Below, piece after piece: positions 5,986-11,010 of a DNA stretch of 11,010 bases. Position 1 is the stretch's first letter. The number at the start of each line of letters is the position of its first letter. The notes beneath the pieces are model-generated. The model saw nothing but the letters and a program-made list of their open reading frames with translations. It did no database searches and was not told the origin of the DNA. The translations under genes were made by a program, and so were the position numbers. Source of the DNA: JAYEJW01 sp034716535. Lineage in GTDB: Bacteria; Pseudomonadota; Gammaproteobacteria; Chromatiales; Chromatiaceae. The DNA is taken from contig JAYEJW010000310.1 in the NCBI GenBank assembly GCA_034716535.1, forward strand, positions 1 through 11,010, in the 5' to 3' direction.

Positions 5986-8353
5986 ACGTCCCCCCCGCGC
6001 CGGACGCAGGGTGCGACCATAGTCGCCGCGCCTCCCGCCGATACGCGAACGGCCCCTCGATGCCGTCGACCCGAAGCCGAAACTGAATGGCACCTGCGCT
6101 CGCCGTGTCCAGCTCCGCCGCCCCCAAAGCCGACACCCTAGCCCGCACCGCCGAAGCAGGAAAACCGAAGCGGTCCGCAAAGCCGGTCGCATAGAGTACG
6201 AAGCGCGGCGATACCGCCTCCAGGAAGGGCGAGGTCGAAGAGCCGGCGCTACCGTGATGAGCGGCCACCAGAATGCTGCTCTTGAGATCCGCCGCCCTGG
6301 CTGCCGCCAGCTCGCGCTCGACGCCGCCTTCGATGTCTCCTGGCAGCAACAGGCTTGCCCCGCCGGTGTCCACCCGGAGCACGCAGGAGCTATCGTTGCC
6401 CTCCAAACCTGATTGTGAGGGGTGCAGCAGCTCGAAGCGCACGCCGTCCCAGGTCCATGTCTCCCCGGCGCGACAAGGCTCAGCGTCTTCCCCCGCCACC
6501 TCGTGCGGCTCGCCGCTCAGGATGCGTTCTATGGGGATATGTCCCGATAGGCCGCCGTATCCCCCCGCATGGTCCTTGTCGCCGTGGCTCAGGATCAGGG
6601 TGTCGATGCGCTCGACGCCTCTCTCGCGCAGAAACGGCAGCAGGACTGAGCTGCCCGTGTTGAAGCCGCTGGGGAACGCCGGTCCGGTATCGTATACGAG
6701 GACGTGACCTGTGGTGCGCAAGACCGCGGAAAGCCCCTGCCCCACGTCCAGCAGTGTGAAGTGCGCCTCCCCCGCACCAGGAGCTGAAGGACGCACCAGC
6801 GGCAGCGCCAGCAGGAGCAAGAGCCCCAGCCAACGTCCCGGCAACCCCCGCGGGGCAAGGAGCAGGACGGCGCCCGCAAAGGCCGCGGCCCAAGTCCATC
6901 CCGGCCTCCCCGATAGTGTCGCCGCCGACCAGGACCAACCGGCCGCCGACTCCAGCAGGCCGAACCCCCACTCCAGGACTCGAGCGACAAGGACCAAGGG
7001 CAGCTCGAGCCCCGGCAGTAAGCTCAGAAGGCTGGCGATCAGCACTCCGGGCAGCAACAGGAGGCTGAACAGAGGGACCGCGATCAGGTTCACCCCGGGC
7101 GCGATCAGAGAGGCACGACCGAACAGCAGGAGCAGCATGGGCAGCAGCCCCAGAGCCACCACCCACTGGGCCCGCCCCCAGCGACTCCATAGGCCGGTCT
7201 CGGGCAGACGCCGCCCCAACGCGTAGAGCAATACCGCCACTGCCCCGAACGAAAGCCAGAATCCGTAGGAGAGCACCGCCTGCGGGTCCAGCACCAGCAC
7301 TCCGACCAGCGCCGTGACGAGTCCGGTCGCCGGACGGAGCGTCCGTGACAACAGCACAGCACCGAGGACCACCGCCAGCATGATCAAGGCGCGCTGGGTG
7401 GAGACGGCGAATCCGGCCAGTCCGCTGTAGGCCAGGGCTCCGACAAAGGCTGCCAGCGCCGCCGCCCGAGGGGCCGCGATGGCCAAGGTCAGGCGGGCGC
7501 TGCGAGACCAGATCCAGCGAAACAGAAAGAACAGGAAGGCAGCCACCAGACCCACGTGGAGCCCGGAGATCGCGATCAGGTGATTGGTCCCGGTCCGGGC
7601 AAGCACCTCCCACTGGGCAGGGCTCAGACCGGAACGGTCCCCGAGAACCAGGGCCCGAACCAGACCCTCCCCCGTTGAATCACCCAGAATGCCGGCAATA
7701 TGGTCCCTCAAGCGCTGACGCCATCGATCGATCAGATAGGGTCCCGGGCCCGACGCCAGGCGCTGGTTGTCTTCCGCGCCGCGCACGTAGCCCGTCGCCT
7801 TGACACCCTCCTGGAACAGCCAACGCTCGTAGTCGAATCCGCCGGGATTGGCGAAGCCATGAGGCGGCTTCAGGCGCACCGTCAGGAGCCAGCGCTCACC
7901 GGCCCTAAGCTGCGGAGAATCACGATACCAGGAGAGCCGCACGAGTCCGTGGAAGCCTACGTCCTTCCCCTCATGGAGGGTCTTGTCGACCCGAAACAAG
8001 AAGCGCGCGGCCTGCCCCTTGTCGCCGGGCAGTGAGGCGACGGCCCCCACGACCTGGAGGTCCCGGCGGGTGAACGGCTCGGGAAACGGATCGCATAGAA
8101 CCTGGCAGGCGTGGACTTGTGCCCAGAGAAAACCGGCGGCGGCAAGCGCGAGGGGCCGCAGCAGGGGCCAGCGCCAGGCCCCGGCACCCAGAAGAGCGGC
8201 GATTGCGATCAGGGGGCCGAGAGGAAGCAGCTCCGCCGGCAGATGGAACAGACCCACGCCGGCAGCGAACCCCAACCCGTTCACAACCGGTGCGGGCCGG
8301 ACACCGAGCGCTCGCGCTGGACTTCTCCGCAAGACGGCGATCAACTCACCCAA
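5981..8353 (-). CDS. comEC: ComEC/Rec2-family DNA internalisation channel
   Basis: Inner-membrane channel that, in naturally competent bacteria, brings single-stranded DNA into the cytoplasm; its C-terminal metallo-beta-lactamase-like domain is thought to degrade the other strand. The 790 residues fit the full-length three-part architecture. N-terminal membrane helices (about 24-80) are followed by a DUF4131-type periplasmic region (~90-215). The Competence domain runs from ~225 to 500, with GTNHLIAISGLHVGL at 255-269 and many hydrophobic helices. The lactamase-like domain starts at ~530 (DVGQG 536-540, SHGDKDHAGG 589-598, GDI 672-674, HHGS 699-702). The frame starts with TTG at 8353; TTG at 8344 or 8332 and GTG at 8284 are alternatives, and none has an ideal Shine-Dalgarno, so the N-terminus is uncertain. 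All core motifs are intact, but no other competence gene is in view, so competence itself is unproven. Confidence 0.94.
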   Translation of the reverse strand: MGELIAVLRRSPARALGVRPAPVVNGLGFAAGVGLFHLPAELLPLGPLIAIAALLGAGAWRWPLLRPLALAAAGFLWAQVHACQVLCDPFPEPFTRRDLQVVGAVASLPGDKGQAARFLFRVDKTLHEGKDVGFHGLVRLSWYRDSPQLRAGERWLLTVRLKPPHGFANPGGFDYERWLFQEGVKATGYVRGAEDNQRLASGPGPYLIDRWRQRLRDHIAGILGDSTGEGLVRALVLGDRSGLSPAQWEVLARTGTNHLIAISGLHVGLVAAFLFFLFRWIWSRSARLTLAIAAPRAAALAAFVGALAYSGLAGFAVSTQRALIMLAVVLGAVLLSRTLRPATGLVTALVGVLVLDPQAVLSYGFWLSFGAVAVLLYALGRRLPETGLWSRWGRAQWVVALGLLPMLLLLFGRASLIAPGVNLIAVPLFSLLLLPGVLIASLLSLLPGLELPLVLVARVLEWGFGLLESAAGWSWSAATLSGRPGWTWAAAFAGAVLLLAPRGLPGRWLGLLLLLALPLVRPSAPGAGEAHFTLLDVGQGLSAVLRTTGHVLVYDTGPAFPSGFNTGSSVLLPFLRERGVERIDTLILSHGDKDHAGGYGGLSGHIPIERILSGEPHEVAGEDAEPCRAGETWTWDGVRFELLHPSQSGLEGNDSSCVLRVDTGGASLLLPGDIEGGVERELAAARAADLKSSILVAAHHGSAGSSTSPFLEAVSPRFVLYATGFADRFGFPASAVRARVSALGAAELDTASAGAIQFRLRVDGIEGPFAYRREARRLWSHPASGAGGTF

Positions 8354-8361
8354 TGGCCCAT
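8341..8361 (-). other. Possible micro-ORF (6 codons plus stop) before comEC
   Basis: ATG at 8361 preceded by AAGGG with 4-nt spacing encodes MGHWVS then TGA at 8343-8341. The TGA overlaps the TTG at 8344 in the comEC frame as TTGA, the same arrangement as the ycaR/kdsB junction. It may couple comEC initiation to a short upstream ORF, or it may be chance. A single-base indel would instead place this ATG in frame with comEC. Confidence 0.3.
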
Positions 8362-8373
8362 GTTTCCCTTAAG

Positions 8374-8409
8374 TCAATTGCGCACGGCAATCAGCCGCAC
8401 GTCACCTCC
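8374..8409 (-). other. Strong Shine-Dalgarno and 8-codon micro-ORF upstream of comEC
   Basis: A perfect GGAGGTGA (8409-8402) precedes GTG at 8400, which opens an ORF encoding only MRLIAVRN before TGA at 8376-8374. It is not in frame with comEC, whose frame has a TAA at 8371-8369. The strength of the ribosome site contrasts with the weak signals at comEC itself. It may be a leader peptide, a ribosome stand-by site, or coincidence. Confidence 0.3.
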
Positions 8410-8415
8410 CTCGCT

Positions 8416-8421
8416 TATACT
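8416..8421 (+). promoter_or_regulatory. Candidate -10 element for the DUF2062 gene
   Basis: TATACT lies 43 nt before the GTG at 8464 in the divergent comEC/DUF2062 gap (8354-8463). No recognisable -35 stands 16-18 nt upstream, so support is weak. The overlapping sequence read on the other strand gives TATAAG, but its distance to the upstream TTGACT (14 nt) is too short for a normal comEC promoter. Confidence 0.25.
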
Positions 8422-8463
8422 CTGCAACCGCGAAGTCAAGATAACGGAGCTCGCGGCACCAGC

Positions 8464-9015
8464 GTGAAACAGTGGTTGAAGCGGATCACCCCGGACCGGG
8501 CAAAGATCCATAAAATCCAACACCTGCGCGTTTTCGGCACGCTGCTACATGATCCCAATCTGTGGCACCTGAACCGGCGCTCCGCCTCCGGCGCATTCGC
8601 CGTGGGGATGTTCGTGATGTATCTGCCGCCCCTGGGGCAAATGGTTATCGCCGCCGCGGGGGCCATCGCCCTGCGGGTCAATCTGCCCATCTCGGTGGCC
8701 CTGGTGTGGCTCACCAACCCCCTCACCATTCCCCCAATGTACTACTTCGCCTACCTGGTGGGCTCCTGGATCCTTGGCAAACCGGTGCAGGCTTTCGAGG
8801 TGGAATTCTGGCTCCACTGGCGCAACTGGCTGGAGATACTCGCCCCGCTGTCACTGGGGAGCCTGGTGTGTGCAACCGTTTGCTCGGCGATGGGTTACCT
8901 CGCGGTACAAGCGATCTGGCGCTGGAACCTGGTACGCCAGATCCGGTTACGCCGGGAGCGCTATCAGGCCTCCGCCTCGCGAGCCAGAATGCCGTCGTCC
9001 AAGCGCCAGACCTGA
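8464..9015 (+). CDS. DUF2062 domain membrane protein
   Basis: A 183-residue integral membrane protein of the DUF2062 family, whose function is unknown. The family hallmark block GTLLHDPNLWHLNRRS is at 25-40, followed by hydrophobic segments at about 41-70 and 76-105, with WLTNPLTIPPMYYFAY at 82-97 between and within them, and a third at about 124-150. The cytoplasmic tail is basic (LVRQIRLRRERYQ). The GTG at 8464 is chosen because the product then begins MKQWLKRITPD, as family members do; an in-frame ATG at 8353 would add 37 unlike residues and overlap comEC. GGAG is 14 nt upstream, further than usual. It is divergent from comEC. Its last 52 bp run antisense into the 3' end of lolD, so the final ~17 residues (after RERYQ) are probably a non-conserved tail. 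Neighbourhood between lolD and comEC is typical of gammaproteobacteria. Confidence 0.9.
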   Translation: MKQWLKRITPDRAKIHKIQHLRVFGTLLHDPNLWHLNRRSASGAFAVGMFVMYLPPLGQMVIAAAGAIALRVNLPISVALVWLTNPLTIPPMYYFAYLVGSWILGKPVQAFEVEFWLHWRNWLEILAPLSLGSLVCATVCSAMGYLAVQAIWRWNLVRQIRLRRERYQASASRARMPSSKRQT

Positions 9016-9659
9016 TCCATGCGTCCGGCGAGCTGGGGGTCGTGGGTGACGATCACGAAGCTGGTGCGAATCTCCGCGTTGATATCCAGCATGAGCTCGT
9101 AAACCCGTTCGGCCGTATGGCGATCGAGATTTCCGGTTGGCTCGTCGGCAAGCACGCATGCCGGCCGGGTCACCAGCGCCCGGGCGACGGCGGCGCGCTG
9201 ACGCTCGCCGCCCGAGAGCTCCGAGGGCTTGTGCTCACTGCGATGCCCGAGGCCTACCCGCTCCAGCAGCGCCGACGCCCGCTCCCGCGCCTGCGGCGGC
9301 GCGACCCCGCCGACGAGGAGCGGCATGGCCACGTTCTCCAGCGCGCTAAACTCCGGCAGCAGGTGGTGGAACTGGTAGACGAAACCCAGGCTGCGGTTGC
9401 GTTGCAGGCCCCGTTCCCGCTCGGACAGGGTGGAAACATCGCGGCCCTCCCAGCGTACGCTCCCCTTTGTCGGGCGCTCCAGTCCCCCCAGGCAGTGCAG
9501 CAGTGTGCTCTTGCCGGAGCCGGACGCGCCCACCACCGCTACACGCTCCCCGGCAGCGACAGCGAGGTCGACGCGGCTCAACACCTGCACCTCTTGGGGG
9601 CCCTGGCTGAAGGTCTTTGCCAGACCGACCGCCTCGAGAACCGGCGCTCCCTCACTCAT
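8964..9659 (-). CDS. lolD: Lipoprotein-releasing ABC transporter ATPase LolD
   Basis: Cytoplasmic ATPase that powers extraction of outer-membrane lipoproteins from the inner membrane and their handover to LolA. The product has 231 residues (E. coli LolD 233). Walker A GASGSGKST is at 44-52, the Q-loop region YQFHHLLPEFSALENV with the LolD-typical HHLLPEF at 95-110, signature LSGGERQR at 148-155, Walker B VLADEPTGNLD at 169-179 and switch His206 in THD. The ATG at 9659 is preferred; a longer in-frame start at 9722 would add 21 Pro-rich residues lying inside lolC. The ATG is embedded in the end of lolC (8-nt overlap, ATGAGTGA) with GAGG about 10 nt upstream. Its 3' end overlaps the convergent DUF2062 gene by 52 bp. 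No lolE follows. Confidence 0.96.
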   Translation of the reverse strand: MSEGAPVLEAVGLAKTFSQGPQEVQVLSRVDLAVAAGERVAVVGASGSGKSTLLHCLGGLERPTKGSVRWEGRDVSTLSERERGLQRNRSLGFVYQFHHLLPEFSALENVAMPLLVGGVAPPQARERASALLERVGLGHRSEHKPSELSGGERQRAAVARALVTRPACVLADEPTGNLDRHTAERVYELMLDINAEIRTSFVIVTHDPQLAGRMDQVWRLDDGILAREAEA

Positions 9660-10899
9660 AGCGCAAGGCCTCGGCGGGATCGGTACGGGCCGCCCGCCAG
9701 GCGGGGTAAAGGGTGGCGACAACGGTCATGAGGAAGGCCCCGAGGCCCACCCAGAGCACGTCGCCGGCGCGTGGATCCGAGGGCATCTGGCTGATGTAGT
9801 AGATATTCGGGTCCAGAAAGTGGACGCCGAACAGGCCCTCGATCCCGGCCACGATCGGCTCCACGTTCAACGCCAGCAGGACGCCACCGACAACACCGAG
9901 CAGGGTACCCGCCACTCCGATGGCGGTGCCCTGGACCATGAAGATCGACATAACGCGCAGCGGTGAGGCCCCCAGGGTACGCAGGATGGCGATGTCCGAG
10001 CGCTTGTCCGTCACCACCATGACCAGGGTTGAGACGATGTTGAAGGCCGCCACCGCTACGATCAGGAAGAGGATAATGCTCATCATCCGCTTCTCGGTAC
10101 GCAGGGCCGCAAAAAAATTCTGGTGGTGCTGGGTCCAGTCGACAACCCGGTAGGTCCCACCGAGATCGTAGGCGATCTTGCGGGACAGCATCGGCGCCTC
10201 CAGCATGTCGGTGAGCTTGAGACGTACACCGGTCACCCCGTCATCGAGCCGCATCAGCTTGGCCGCATCCCTGAGATGCAGAAAGGCCGCCCCGCGGTCG
10301 TAGTCCGACATGCCCACGGCAAACAGCCCGACGACATTGAAGGACTTCAGCCGCGGCATGATACCGATCGGCGTGGCACTGATCTGGGGCGTCACCACCG
10401 TAACCTTATCCCCTACGCCCACTCCCAGGACCGCGGCCAGCTCTTGGCCCAAAACGATGTTGTATTCCCCTTCCCTCAGCGCGTCCAGATCGCCGCTCAG
10501 CATGTCCTTACGCAGCTCCGCCACCTGATCCTCCTCGATCGGCAACACCCCGCGAAGAACGGCGCCGCTCACATTTGCGCCGTTGACCAACATTGCCTGT
10601 AGCTCCACGAAAGGTGCGGCCCCCAACACCGCCGGATGCTCCCGCACCCGATCCAGCACGTCCGCCCAGTCCGACATGTCCCCGTAGGGATCGGAAAGCG
10701 TCGCGTGAGACGCCATGCCGAGAATGCGCTCCTGGATCTCCTTGTGGAAGCCGTTCATGACCGACAGCACCACAATCAGGGCCACAATCCCCAGCATGAT
10801 GCCGACCATCGAGATCAGGGAAATGAAGGAGATGAAATGGTTCCGCCGCTTGGCGCGCGTGTAGCGCAGACCGATGAAGAGAGGGAGGGGTCGAAACAT
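9652..10899 (-). CDS. lolC: Lipoprotein-releasing transporter permease, LolC/LolE family (possibly LolF)
   Basis: Inner-membrane permease partner of LolD. The product has 415 residues. It has an N-terminal membrane segment (about 24-48, ending LSVMNGFHKEI, a conserved family block), a large periplasmic domain (about 50-270) and three C-terminal segments (about 272-295, 315-345 and 381-402), with the coupling motif DIAILRTLGASP at 302-313 and the ending PAWRAARTDPAEALRYE. A hook-like segment PQISATPIGIMPRLKSF lies at 171-187, where LolC binds LolA. The ATG at 10899 (MFRPLPLFIGLRYTR) is chosen by homology with LolC openings; a TTG at 10908 is the alternative, and neither has a clear Shine-Dalgarno. 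lolD follows with an 8-nt overlap, but no lolE is adjacent, so this could be a LolF-type permease acting as a homodimer. LolC versus LolF cannot be settled here. Confidence 0.93.
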   Translation of the reverse strand: MFRPLPLFIGLRYTRAKRRNHFISFISLISMVGIMLGIVALIVVLSVMNGFHKEIQERILGMASHATLSDPYGDMSDWADVLDRVREHPAVLGAAPFVELQAMLVNGANVSGAVLRGVLPIEEDQVAELRKDMLSGDLDALREGEYNIVLGQELAAVLGVGVGDKVTVVTPQISATPIGIMPRLKSFNVVGLFAVGMSDYDRGAAFLHLRDAAKLMRLDDGVTGVRLKLTDMLEAPMLSRKIAYDLGGTYRVVDWTQHHQNFFAALRTEKRMMSIILFLIVAVAAFNIVSTLVMVVTDKRSDIAILRTLGASPLRVMSIFMVQGTAIGVAGTLLGVVGGVLLALNVEPIVAGIEGLFGVHFLDPNIYYISQMPSDPRAGDVLWVGLGAFLMTVVATLYPAWRAARTDPAEALRYE

Positions 10900-10974
10900 G
10901 GCGCGCAATTAAACCATAACCTGAAGCCTATTGCTCCCCGCTTTTGCAGGGACTCCGCAATCGGACCTCCACAC

Positions 10975-11010
10975 AAAAACACCCTCCGCCGGCACGCCGG
11001 CGGAGGGTGT
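10975..11010 (-). terminator. Strong intrinsic terminator of a gene beyond the right edge
   Basis: ACACCCTCCGCCGGC (10979-10993) and its exact complement (10996-11010) form a 15-bp perfect GC-rich stem, or 14 bp with a 4-nt loop. Read on the minus strand it is followed by TTTTT, then GTGT. This is a textbook intrinsic terminator for a minus-strand gene ending right of the window. It isolates lolC from upstream transcription, so lolC should have its own promoter in 10900-10974, where I saw no convincing -35/-10 pair. A plus-strand T-tract cannot be assessed because the window ends. Confidence 0.85.

Noticed and set aside
6480..7613. 377-codon minus-strand ORF in another frame of comEC
   Set aside because: It is a high-GC shadow rich in Gly, Arg and Ala; the comEC frame carries all the conserved motifs across the same bases.
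8414..8439. TTGACT with TATAAG as a comEC promoter
   Set aside because: The 14-nt spacing is too short, and transcription would start within the strong Shine-Dalgarno at 8409-8402.
8562..9731. 389-codon plus-strand ORF
   Set aside because: It spans the DUF2062 gene in a different frame and lolD in antisense, with no coherent domain.

Overview
The window is high-GC DNA from a Gram-negative, LPS-making bacterium. It carries kdsB, lpxK and msbA for Kdo-lipid A, lolC and lolD for outer-membrane lipoprotein export, and comEC with an exbB/exbD pair. This gene order (lolC-lolD, DUF2062 gene, comEC, exbB-exbD, lpxK, ycaR, kdsB) matches, from memory, the arrangement in Pseudomonas and related gammaproteobacteria, here with msbA between exbD and lpxK. 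A gammaproteobacterium is therefore the best guess. I cannot name genus or species.

Layout, left to right. Positions 1-573 (minus) hold the 5' part of a secreted Gly/Pro/Tyr-rich protein built from a 12-residue repeat encoded by a 36-bp minisatellite; it runs off the left edge. A divergent 137-bp gap follows, then a 97-residue protein of unknown function (711-1004, plus). Next, all on minus and read from right to left, is a tightly packed envelope operon: exbB (5836-5210), exbD, msbA, lpxK, ycaR-type Trm112 gene and kdsB (ending at 1049). Every junction in it overlaps. Upstream, across a 144-bp gap with a candidate promoter, is comEC (8353-5981, minus). A DUF2062 membrane protein gene (8464-9015, plus) diverges from comEC and overlaps tail-to-tail with lolD. 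lolC and lolD (10899-8964, minus) form a second overlapping operon. The right edge holds a strong intrinsic terminator for a minus-strand gene beyond the window.

How they work together: KdsB activates Kdo, LpxK adds the 4'-phosphate that completes the lipid A backbone, and MsbA flips core-lipid A across the inner membrane. ExbB/ExbD is a proton-driven motor pair with no TonB or TolA partner in view. LolC/LolD release lipoproteins to the periplasmic carrier LolA. ComEC is the DNA-uptake channel, by family.

Most of the window is ordinary conserved chromosome. I saw no mobile element, CRISPR array, tRNA, rRNA or defence system. The least explained items are the repeat protein at the left edge, the 97-residue orphan, possible micro-ORFs in the comEC leader, and a lolCD operon lacking an adjacent lolE.
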